Shown here piece by piece: positions 29,176 to 37,130 of a DNA stretch of 64,000 nt (the stretch's first letter is position 1; each line of letters begins with the position of its first letter). The notes under the pieces were generated by a model, which saw nothing but the letters and a program-made list of their open reading frames with translations, did not search any database and was not told where the DNA came from. The stretch is taken from NCBI GenBank assembly GCA_015069615.1, contig SVIF01000003.1, positions 1-64,000 on the forward strand, given 5' to 3'. The DNA is from Clostridiales bacterium. GTDB lineage: Bacteria > Bacillota > Clostridia > Christensenellales > Borkfalkiaceae. The position numbers and the translations under genes are program-made.

Positions 29176-30276
29176 ATGAGCAAAGCAAAAGCAGCAGTAT
29201 TCATGGGCCCCATGAAAGATTTTGAAGTAAGGGAATTTGACGTAGTTTCCGCCCCCAAAGGCTACGCACGTATGGACTTAATTGCAAGTGGCGTATGCGG
29301 TACGGACGTGCATATGCATAACGGCAAGCTTGCGGTTGGGTTCCCCAGTATTATCGGGCACGAATTCGTGGGTAGAATTACGGACATGGACGAAAAGGAA
29401 GGCGAAGCGTTCGGCCTTAAAAAGGGAGATGCGGTTATCGCGGATATCGCAGTTCCTTGCGGGGAGTGCTTGCTATGCAAAAGTGGGGACGACGCAAACT
29501 GCGTGAACATGAAAGTAACCAACGGGGGCAGTATTTTTGAATCCCCCTACCTTTACGGCGGTTATACCGAAGTAAACTTTACCCCCCTTGCCAACTTAAT
29601 TAAAATTCCCGAAAGCGTAGACCCCGTTGCGGCGGCGGCGTTCGCTTGCCCCGGCCCCACGGCAATCCACGCGTTTTCCTTAGCAAAACAAGCGGGCGTG
29701 GATTTTTCAAAAATCAACGTAGCGGTGGTACAAGGTCTTGGCCCCGTGGGTATGTTTGCAGTGGCTTACTTAAAGCGCATGGGTATTCCCAAGGTTTACG
29801 CAATTACCTTTGGTAAGGATGAAAAGCGGGAAGAACGCGCAAAATGTATCGGTTGCGACCGCGTTTTTGACTTAAAGGGAGAGGACGTAGCCGCGCTGTT
29901 ACAAGCGGAAAACGGTGGCCTTGGCGTAGACCTTTGCTTTGAAGCCTCGGGCGCTCCTACCGCAGTACCTATGGGCATCAACGTTTTAAGAAATCGCGGC
30001 GTGTACCTTGTTCCCGGGCAGTACAGTAACTCGGGCGGCATTGAAATTCAACCCCAACTGATTACCTTTAAGGCGCTACACATTATCGGGTCTTCCCAGT
30101 ATTCGGTTTGCGACGTAAAAACCTATCTTTCCTTCTTAGATGCCAACCAAGATTTACTACCCAAAATTAAAGCGCTTTCGGACCGCTATACGGTAGACCA
30201 AATTAACGTGGCTTTTGCGGATGCGAAAGCCAAAAAGAACGTAAAAACCTTGCTTGTAGCAAAAGAAAACTTATAA
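29176..30276 (+). CDS. Zinc-dependent medium-chain alcohol/polyol dehydrogenase
   Basis: ASGVCGTDVHMHNGKL, IIGHEFVGRI, PCGECLLCKSGDDANC. Confidence 0.9.
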   Translation: MSKAKAAVFMGPMKDFEVREFDVVSAPKGYARMDLIASGVCGTDVHMHNGKLAVGFPSIIGHEFVGRITDMDEKEGEAFGLKKGDAVIADIAVPCGECLLCKSGDDANCVNMKVTNGGSIFESPYLYGGYTEVNFTPLANLIKIPESVDPVAAAAFACPGPTAIHAFSLAKQAGVDFSKINVAVVQGLGPVGMFAVAYLKRMGIPKVYAITFGKDEKREERAKCIGCDRVFDLKGEDVAALLQAENGGLGVDLCFEASGAPTAVPMGINVLRNRGVYLVPGQYSNSGGIEIQPQLITFKALHIIGSSQYSVCDVKTYLSFLDANQDLLPKIKALSDRYTVDQINVAFADAKAKKNVKTLLVAKENL

Positions 30277-30429
30277 TTTTTATTCTTCTTCACGGGGACT
30301 TTGCGCTTTGCAAAGCCCCCGTGGTATTTTTAGTGGTATTTTTATTAGTCGCACGCGCATATAGTGTAAAAAGTAGAACGAAGTTTATGCGCCACCGACA
30401 GATGTCGCCGATACACACCAAAAAGGTGG

Positions 30430-30543
30430 TGAAGAAACAAGTTATGCAAGGCTCGCTGGGAATTTGGGGTGAGATGAACCTTGGGGGTTATCGAAGTCCA
30501 AATTTACAGCAGAAACGAAGCAGAACGAAGTTTATGCGCCACC
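30430..30543. repeat. Dispersed hairpin repeat family 1, copy A
   Basis: AAGGCTCG...AATTTGG-30 nt-CCAAATT; aligns with 30706-30800 and 42732-42836. Confidence 0.8.
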
Positions 30544-30547
30544 AAAA

Positions 30548-30650
30548 AGGCGGCATAGTTACAAGCAAGACGAGGCAAACGCGGATTTCGGAAAGGCGCA
30601 TACCACTTGGTATGTAACTGCACCGAAAACGCAAGTTTAACAATGTATTG
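30548..30650. repeat. 103-bp dispersed repeat family 2, copy A
   Basis: Identical to 30883-30985. Confidence 0.9.
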
Positions 30651-30705
30651 TGATGGTACAAACCACCGAAAAAAGACACTTGCACGCCACCAAAGGTGGT
30701 TTAGA

Positions 30706-30800
30706 AGCAAGCGATACAAGGCTCGCTTAGGAATTCAGGCGAGATAAACCTTGTTGGTTATCGAGATTGAATTCCGTAGCAGAAACGCAGTAGCGCGCCG
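30706..30800. repeat. Dispersed hairpin repeat family 1, copy B
   Basis: GAATTCA-30 nt-TGAATTC at the same offsets as copy A. Confidence 0.8.
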
Positions 30801-30882
30801 TAAATATGCCGCCGCAAGCAAAAGGCGGGCTAGAAACAAGCGATACAAGGCTCGCAAAAATTTGGAGTTCAACAACCCACCA

Positions 30883-30985
30883 AGGCGGCATAGTTACAAG
30901 CAAGACGAGGCAAACGCGGATTTCGGAAAGGCGCATACCACTTGGTATGTAACTGCACCGAAAACGCAAGTTTAACAATGTATTG
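30883..30985. repeat. 103-bp dispersed repeat family 2, copy B
   Basis: Identical to 30548-30650. Confidence 0.9.
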
Positions 30986-31026
30986 CGCCGTAAATATGCC
31001 GCCGAAAAAAAATGAAAAAATTTTTA

Positions 31027-31042
31027 GTTCGCATATGCGAAC
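31027..31042. promoter_or_regulatory. Perfect 16-bp palindrome GTTCGCATATGCGAAC (candidate operator 1)
   Basis: Sits 3 bp upstream of the feo -35 box; second identical copy at 31147. Confidence 0.75.
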
Positions 31043-31045
31043 TGC

Positions 31046-31074
31046 TTGACATTTAAAAATTTTATCGCTATAAT
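31046..31074 (+). promoter_or_regulatory. Consensus promoter TTGACA-17-TATAAT of feoAB
   Basis: Exact consensus hexamers with 17-bp spacer. Confidence 0.88.
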
Positions 31075-31146
31075 AGTACTCGGAATTGACAAAAAAAGGT
31101 GTTTGACAACCCTTTTTATTGCCTTCCTATATTTTTTTCACTGTTG

Positions 31147-31162
31147 GTTCGCATATGCGAAC
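31147..31162. promoter_or_regulatory. Perfect 16-bp palindrome GTTCGCATATGCGAAC (candidate operator 2)
   Basis: Exactly 120 bp from operator 1, in the feoA leader. Confidence 0.75.
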
Positions 31163-31215
31163 TTCCGCCTCTACGGATGCATTTCCGTAATCGCTTTTAT
31201 AAAAAAGGAGTATTT

Positions 31216-31461
31216 ATGCAAAAAAAATTATGTGATTTCGCCATCGGCGAAACGGGAAAGGTTACTAACGTACTTTCTAGTGGAGCAGAAGGGGTAAAAA
31301 TCCGCCGCCGTTTGTTTGATATGGGCGTAACCCCGGGCGCAAGCGTAACCTTAAAAAAGCGTGCACCCCTTGGTGATCCCATTGAAATTACGTTACGCGG
31401 TTATCAACTTACCCTTAGGAAAAAGGAAGCCAAAATGGTGGTTGTGGAGGTGGAACAATGA
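31216..31461 (+). CDS. feoA: Ferrous iron transport protein A
   Basis: IRRRLFDMGVTPGASVTLKKRAPLGDPIEITLRGYQLTLRKKEA; upstream of feoB. Confidence 0.92.
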   Translation: MQKKLCDFAIGETGKVTNVLSSGAEGVKIRRRLFDMGVTPGASVTLKKRAPLGDPIEITLRGYQLTLRKKEAKMVVVEVEQ

Positions 31462-33767
31462 TACGTTTCGCTCTTGCCGGCAACCCCAACAGTGGTAAAA
31501 CCACTTTATTTAACGTGCTTACGGGTAGTACGGCGCATACGGGCAACTGGCCGGGCGTTACGGTAGACCGTAAGGACGGTTTATATAAAAAATGCGCCGA
31601 ACCCATTTCCATTGTGGACCTTCCCGGGATATATTCCCTTTCCCCCTACACGCCCGAAGAAGTCATTTCGCGCAACTATATCTTGGACGAGCGCCCCGAT
31701 TTAGTAATCAATATCGTGGACGCAACCAATTTGGAACGCAACTTATACTTAACCACCCAACTTCTTGAAATTGACGTTCCCGTGGTGGTTGCCCTAAACA
31801 TGATGGACGCGTTAGAAAAGAACGGCGACCACATTGACGTAGAAGTGTTAGAAGAAAAATTAGGCGTTCCCGTTGTGGAAGTTTCCGCATTAAAGGGTAC
31901 GGGATTAGACAAGCTGATGAATCGCGCGTACGAGGCGTGCAAAAAGCCCCGTCCAGCGGTAACCGTTTTAGAAAATTCCGCCTTGCGCCATCTTATTGGG
32001 GACGTAAAAATTGCTTTGCAATCGCAAAACGTTCCCCACGCGCTATTCCACGCGGTAAAACTGATTGAACTGGACGAATTAGAAGTAGGGGCGCATAAAA
32101 ACCTTTTACCCATGGTAGAAGATTTTAAGAAAACCTTTTCGGACGACGTATTCGGTACGGATTTTGAAGCGGTAATTGCGGACGCACGTTATGCGTACAT
32201 CACCGCGAACTATTCTTCCGCCGTACATAAGCATCCGCACGAGGCAACTGAACTTACCCCCTCTGAAAAAGCAGACCGCGTGTTAACGCACAAGTGGTTT
32301 GGGCTACCCTTATTCTTCTTGATTTTGTTCGGGGTATTCCACCTTACTTTTAGCGAAAACTTTTTATATTTAGCATCCATCTTCCCTTCCTTTGGGGATT
32401 GGTGTGAAAAGATGAGCGCCACCACGGTGGGTAGCATCTTTTTTGCGGAAGGCTTAAATTCTCCGGGTGCAATCCTGTTTTACGCGCTGGACGTAGCCAT
32501 GGGCTATTTAGGCGACTGGGCAACCGCAGGGATGGAATCCCTTGGCGCAAGCGCTTGGGCGGTAGGCCTTGTTTGCGACGGGGTTTTGGGCGGCGTATTT
32601 GCGGTACTTTCCTTTATCCCCCAAATTATGGTACTGTTCTTACTGTTCTCCATTTTAGAAGATACGGGGTATATGGCGCGCGTTGCGTTCATTTTGGATA
32701 AAATTTTACGCAAATTCGGTGTTTCGGGTCGGGCGTTTATGCCCATGATTATGGGTTTTGGCTGCTCCGTTCCCGCAATCGCAAACACACGTACCTTGGC
32801 GGATGAAAAGGAACGAATTGCCACCATTCGCGTTATCCCCTTCTTTTCTTGCGGGGCAAAAGTACCCATTTTAACCGCAATTTCGGGGGGTATTGTAATG
32901 GCGTTTGGCATTGGCAACGCCGACCTAATCACCTACGGTATGTACCTGTTTGGTATGGTTGTGGCGGCAGTTACGCTGCTACTGATGCGTTCCACCACCT
33001 TGAAAGGGGAAATTCCCCCCTTCGTTATGGAACTGCCCACCTACCACGCGCCCCGCTTTAAAAACTTGATGCGCCTTTTATGGGATAAAGCCGAACACTT
33101 TATTAAAAAAGCGTTCACCATCGTTCTTGCCAGCACCATCGTAATTTGGTTTATGTCCAACTTTGGTTGGGATTGGAAAATGGTTTCTTCTATGAACGAT
33201 TCCATTTTGGCTTCCATCGGCAAGCTAATTCAACCGCTGTTTACCCCCTTGGGCTTTGGCTCGCAACTGGGAACGTACGGATGGGTGTTTGCGGTTGCCG
33301 CCATCACAGGGCTAATTGCAAAGGAAAACGTAGTTTCCACCTTCTTTACCATCGCGTGCGCGCTATCTAGCGTGATTATGGCAGGCACCGCCGTTGGCAT
33401 TCCCGAATCGGTGATGCTGGAAGTGCAAGCTATGCTTGCCTCGGGCGAAGGTAGTGAATCGGGCGCGTTAGAAGCGGTTGCTATGATTGCCGCAACGGGC
33501 GTTACTATTCCCGCACTGATTAGCTTTATCATGTTTAATATGACCACCGTTCCTTGCTTTGCGGCGGTTGCCGCGGCAAAAGCCGAACTAAAACAAGGCA
33601 CCTTTAAGTGGACTTTCCTTTTCTGGGTAGCAACTTCTTACGTGGTTGCCGCAGTAACCTACTTGGTGGGAACTTGGTGGTGGACGGTATTCCCCGCTTT
33701 GGGCGCGCTTGCCCTTGCCGTGGTTTACGCCTTGATTTTAAGTAAGGAGAAAAAGAAAACCAAATGA
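31458..33767 (+). CDS. feoB: Ferrous iron transport protein B
   Basis: GNPNSGKTTLFN, NWPGVTV, DLPGIYSLSPYTPEE, GFGCSVPAI. Confidence 0.97.
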   Translation: MIRFALAGNPNSGKTTLFNVLTGSTAHTGNWPGVTVDRKDGLYKKCAEPISIVDLPGIYSLSPYTPEEVISRNYILDERPDLVINIVDATNLERNLYLTTQLLEIDVPVVVALNMMDALEKNGDHIDVEVLEEKLGVPVVEVSALKGTGLDKLMNRAYEACKKPRPAVTVLENSALRHLIGDVKIALQSQNVPHALFHAVKLIELDELEVGAHKNLLPMVEDFKKTFSDDVFGTDFEAVIADARYAYITANYSSAVHKHPHEATELTPSEKADRVLTHKWFGLPLFFLILFGVFHLTFSENFLYLASIFPSFGDWCEKMSATTVGSIFFAEGLNSPGAILFYALDVAMGYLGDWATAGMESLGASAWAVGLVCDGVLGGVFAVLSFIPQIMVLFLLFSILEDTGYMARVAFILDKILRKFGVSGRAFMPMIMGFGCSVPAIANTRTLADEKERIATIRVIPFFSCGAKVPILTAISGGIVMAFGIGNADLITYGMYLFGMVVAAVTLLLMRSTTLKGEIPPFVMELPTYHAPRFKNLMRLLWDKAEHFIKKAFTIVLASTIVIWFMSNFGWDWKMVSSMNDSILASIGKLIQPLFTPLGFGSQLGTYGWVFAVAAITGLIAKENVVSTFFTIACALSSVIMAGTAVGIPESVMLEVQAMLASGEGSESGALEAVAMIAATGVTIPALISFIMFNMTTVPCFAAVAAAKAELKQGTFKWTFLFWVATSYVVAAVTYLVGTWWWTVFPALGALALAVVYALILSKEKKKTK

Positions 33768-33937
33768 TTTGGGATATTTTAATTATCGTGGGCGCAATTG
33801 CCGTTGTGGTGGGCGTTAGTATTGCCGCCATAATTCGCAAAAAAAAGGGATGTACGGGTTGCGCAGATTGCCCTTACCACGGCAAATGCCACGCCTGCCC
33901 GTCTAAACCCAAAGAAGAAAAAACGGACGAAAAATAA
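33764..33937 (+). CDS. FeoB-associated Cys-rich membrane protein (57 aa)
   Basis: MIWDILIIVGAIAVVVGVSIAAIIRKKKGCTGCADCPYHGKCHACPSKPKEEKTDEK*; overlaps the feoB stop by ATGA; below the ORF-track cutoff. Confidence 0.88.
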   Translation: MIWDILIIVGAIAVVVGVSIAAIIRKKKGCTGCADCPYHGKCHACPSKPKEEKTDEK

Positions 33938-34022
33938 CCCCAACCAACCAAAACTAACCCTTATCAAGGGTTAGCCCTAAAACCGAATTGCATTTTTACA
34001 AAAAAGCGAATTTTTTCTTAGA

Positions 34023-34062
34023 ACGCAGGGAGTGTGGAAAACCACACTCCCTGCGTAATTTT
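34023..34062. terminator. Terminator-like hairpin ACGCAGGGAGTGTGG...CCACACTCCCTGCGTAATTTT
   Basis: Perfect stem; outer stem shared with 23356-23402. Confidence 0.8.
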
Positions 34063-34079
34063 GTAAAACGTTATACCGA

Positions 34080-34117
34080 CACGCGGGGCATGTGGGAAAT
34101 CCCACACGCCCCGCGTT
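34080..34117. terminator. Terminator-like hairpin ACGCGGGGCATGTGGG...CCCACACGCCCCGCGTTT
   Basis: Near-perfect stem between convergent genes. Confidence 0.7.
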
Positions 34118-34208
34118 TAAGGAGAAATCCGTTTAGGGAAAACTTGTAATCAAACCTAAACGGAAGTAGTATAAACAAATGCTTTTACACGGCTTTGCCC
34201 GTTTCGCG

Positions 34209-36230
34209 TTAAAACACGTTGTTTAAGGCGGCTTCCGCTTGCTTGTTCGTAGCGTCGTTCAAGCATTTTAATTCGTAGAATTTGCCTTTCTTTTCCATCA
34301 GTTCTTCATAACTTCCCGTTTCGGCAATTTTGCCCCCTTCCATAACCACGATACGGTCTGCATCCCGAATGGTGGAAAGGCGGTGCGCCACGATAAAAGT
34401 GGTACGCCCTTTTACCGCCCTTGATATCGCTTGTTGCACGTGGTATTCGGAAACGTTATCTAAGGCGCTGGTGGCTTCGTCTAAAATCAAAAGAGAGGGG
34501 TTACGAATCAGTGCACGCGCAATGGTTACGCGTTGCTTTTGCCCGCCCGAAAGTTTGCCACCGTGTTCGCCCACGCTGGTGTTTAACCCTTCGGGCAGTT
34601 CGCTGATAAATTCGGTTAGGTTGGCGGCTTCTACCACGCGGTTTAGGTCTTCTTCGGTATATTTATCTAAGCCGTAGGTAATGTTTTCCCGAATGGTGCC
34701 GGGGAACAAAATACTATTTTGCGGAACCACCGAAATGTGGTGGCGGTATTCGGTTAAATTTAGGTCGGTAAGGGGAACGCCGTCTATTTTAATGCACCCT
34801 TTTTCGGGGGTTAAAAAGCCGATAATCACGTTCATCAAGGTGGACTTGCCCGAACCCGAGCTACCCACCACCGCAATACATTCGCCCGCATTTACCTTTA
34901 AGGAAAAATCCGAAACCACGGGTTCTTCCATACCGGGGTAGGTGTAGGTAACGTGTTCAAACTCTACGTCCCCCCGAACGGTGGTGGCGTTGTTTTTGCC
35001 CAAGGAGTACTCCATATCCGTGGAGGACATAATTTCCCCAATGGAAGTAACCGCTTCCAGCCCGTGGGTAATGGCGGGAACGCAATGCACCAAACCGATT
35101 ACGTTTGCGCTTAGCGTGGAAAATAAGCTTTGGAATAATAGCACGCTACCAATGGAGATTTTGCCCGCAACGGCAAGGTAAATACAAAACAGTAAACACC
35201 CTGCGTTGGTGGTTGCCGAAACCACCCAAAGGGCACTTGCAAACCAGCAGTTGGTTTTATCCAACGCGTATCCGCTACCCGAAAGGGTTGCAATTTCGCG
35301 GTGCATACCCGAAAATTCGCGCTGTTCTAGTCCGTGCGCCTTGGTTACGGGTAACATTTCCAGCATGGTATTCATATGGCTACTAACCGTTTCGTACTTT
35401 CTTCTAAAATCCCTGCTACGCTTGGCAATGCCCGTCCAAAGAACGCGCGAAGCCAAAACGTTGATGGGAACCACCAAAAGGAAGAATAGCGCCACGGTGC
35501 CACTTCTATTAACGGCTATCGTTGCCGAAACGATAACCGCAATAAAGCCGGGGATTAACTGATCCACAAGAACGGAAATTAGGGAATCCACGCTTTCGGT
35601 ATCTTTAATAAATTTACTTTGAATTTTGCCCGTTTCCATATCCTTGTGATAGGTAATGGAAAGCCCTTGCAGTTTTCTTACCACCGCGCTTCTAACCCCT
35701 GCGGAGGTGGTTCTTCTAAGCGTGCTGGAAAAATGCTGTTCTAACGAATAAGAAAAGGGGTTTTGTACGATAACGATAATTAAAAATAGAACGTTCCACC
35801 CAATGGAATTCCAAATGGCGTCCGTAATACCCCCAAGGGAAATGGCTTTTTCCGCTAAGTCGATAAGGTTGGCGGAAACAAGCGGAATTGCCCAAGAAGG
35901 GATGGATTTAATGGTAAAAAACAGGCAAGAGAGAAAAATCATCTTCCAGTTTAACCTGAAAAACTTTTTCAAAAAGCCGTTGCCACCCCGCTTTCTTTTT
36001 CCGTTTGCGCTTTCCTCTTGTGTAAAAAGCGCGTCGTATTGGGGAATGTACGCGTCAGTTCTTTTTAAAAACTTTTCCGCTTTCTTTTGCTCTTTTTCTT
36101 CTTGTAGATGTTTTTTGTGCTGCAGTTTTTCGCTTTCGCGCAGCACTTTTTCTTCTTGCTTTACGTGTTGCTTGGTTTCCTTTTGTTTCGCGCTTTCAGG
36201 CGAAACGCTTCGTCGGGGAAGGGGTTCCAT
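34209..36230 (-). CDS. ABC transporter, fused permease-ATPase (exporter type) with K/E-rich N-terminal extension
   Basis: VGSSGSGKSTLMNV, LSGGQKQRVTIARALIRNPSLLILDEATSALD, six-TM N-terminal half. Confidence 0.93.
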   Translation of the reverse strand: MEPLPRRSVSPESAKQKETKQHVKQEEKVLRESEKLQHKKHLQEEKEQKKAEKFLKRTDAYIPQYDALFTQEESANGKRKRGGNGFLKKFFRLNWKMIFLSCLFFTIKSIPSWAIPLVSANLIDLAEKAISLGGITDAIWNSIGWNVLFLIIVIVQNPFSYSLEQHFSSTLRRTTSAGVRSAVVRKLQGLSITYHKDMETGKIQSKFIKDTESVDSLISVLVDQLIPGFIAVIVSATIAVNRSGTVALFFLLVVPINVLASRVLWTGIAKRSRDFRRKYETVSSHMNTMLEMLPVTKAHGLEQREFSGMHREIATLSGSGYALDKTNCWFASALWVVSATTNAGCLLFCIYLAVAGKISIGSVLLFQSLFSTLSANVIGLVHCVPAITHGLEAVTSIGEIMSSTDMEYSLGKNNATTVRGDVEFEHVTYTYPGMEEPVVSDFSLKVNAGECIAVVGSSGSGKSTLMNVIIGFLTPEKGCIKIDGVPLTDLNLTEYRHHISVVPQNSILFPGTIRENITYGLDKYTEEDLNRVVEAANLTEFISELPEGLNTSVGEHGGKLSGGQKQRVTIARALIRNPSLLILDEATSALDNVSEYHVQQAISRAVKGRTTFIVAHRLSTIRDADRIVVMEGGKIAETGSYEELMEKKGKFYELKCLNDATNKQAEAALNNVF

Positions 36231-36302
36231 ACGCTCCTAACACTCCTTATTTTTCGGCTGATTTTATAGCCGTTTTTTTGCAGAAAATTTTCCCGCGGAT
36301 AG

Positions 36303-36336
36303 AAAAAACCCTACTCTTTTTTGAGTAAGGTTTTTT
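36303..36336. terminator. Short intrinsic terminator-like hairpin in the ABC exporter leader
   Basis: ACCTTACTC-AAAAAA-GAGTAGGGT-TTTTT on the minus strand (one G-T pair). Confidence 0.7.
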
Positions 36337-36346
36337 GCTTGCACAC

Positions 36347-36375
36347 GTTATACCATATGCGAAACGGAAAGTCAA
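36347..36375 (-). promoter_or_regulatory. Promoter TTGACT-17-TATAAC for the ABC exporter
   Basis: Hexamers with 17-bp spacing on the minus strand. Confidence 0.7.
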
Positions 36376-36411
36376 TACCTTTTTTCAAAATTTTTGAAAA
36401 ATTTTTTGCGC

Positions 36412-36580
36412 CCAAGCAAGACAAGGCAAACGCGGATTGGCCGACGGGCGCATACCATTTTCCCCCGTAACGAATCAAAACCGAGCAAGACAAGGAAGCC
36501 GAGCCCTTTGGGGCGGAAGTATACTTGCCGTATTCGACGGTCCAAACGGCGACGGCTGACACCGTATTGCGCCGCGTTAT
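36412..36580. repeat. Dispersed intergenic repeat related to family 2 (CAAGCAAGACAAGGCAAACGCGGATT...GTATTGCGCCG)
   Basis: Shares start and end motifs with 30548-30650. Confidence 0.65.
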
Positions 36581-36596
36581 CATCCATTACACGCAA

Positions 36597-37096
36597 AAAG
36601 GGGGCGTTTTTCAGCCCCCCCTATATATCTACCGTATTTAATTGTGAAGGATAGGTTTTCCGCGTTTCCCCGTTTTCCCTTACTTCACGCTTGGCCTTCT
36701 TGCCAAAATACCGGGTAATTTGCGTTTTTATCCTTTTAAAATATGTGCCATTGGACCGTACCCCCTAAGAGATTTTTCTACCGTAAATCTTTTTCATTAC
36801 GGTAACCTCCATGGACTTTTTCTTCCCGAAGAACTCTTCGGCGTTTTTGCTTGCGCACCGCTTTCCGTAAGCCTACTGCTTTTGTTTTTCGGAGCTTTGT
36901 ACGCGCGTTTCCATTTTATTTACTATAAAAGGCTTTTTGTTTCTTTGCGGAGACTGCCGCATCATCTTTTAACTAGTTGGGTGGTCTAGCCCTCCTTACG
37001 TTTTTTAGGGAATGAATTCTTACTTCATTGGAGTGTTCTCCTTTTTTATATTTTTTGTAAGATTTTATTGCATCGGAGTGCTCCTCCCTTTTTCTG
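36597..37096 (-). ncRNA. Candidate ~500-nt structured non-coding RNA, unclassified
   Basis: Consensus promoter 37130-37102, GC-rich terminator 36597-36619, no long ORF on its own strand, several hairpins and a predicted pseudoknot. Confidence 0.5.
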
Positions 37097-37101
37097 ACTA
37101 C

Positions 37102-37130
37102 ATTATATCATAGGAATAAAATGTTGTCAA
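37102..37130 (-). promoter_or_regulatory. Consensus promoter TTGACA-17-TATAAT (minus strand)
   Basis: TTGACAACATTTTATTCCTATGATATAAT. Confidence 0.88.

Noticed and set aside
30321-30978. ORFs 30321-30617, 30488-30685, 30504-30719, 30727-30978, 30751-30975
   Set aside because: Translate dispersed repeat families; duplicated peptides (SEIRVCLVLLVTMPP) come from the 103-bp repeat
36311-36654. ORFs 36311-36583, 36372-36596, 36394-36654
   Set aside because: Translate the dispersed repeat at 36412-36580 and the exporter leader
36720-36989. 89-aa + strand ORF
   Set aside because: Antisense to the candidate ncRNA; no RBS or family resemblance
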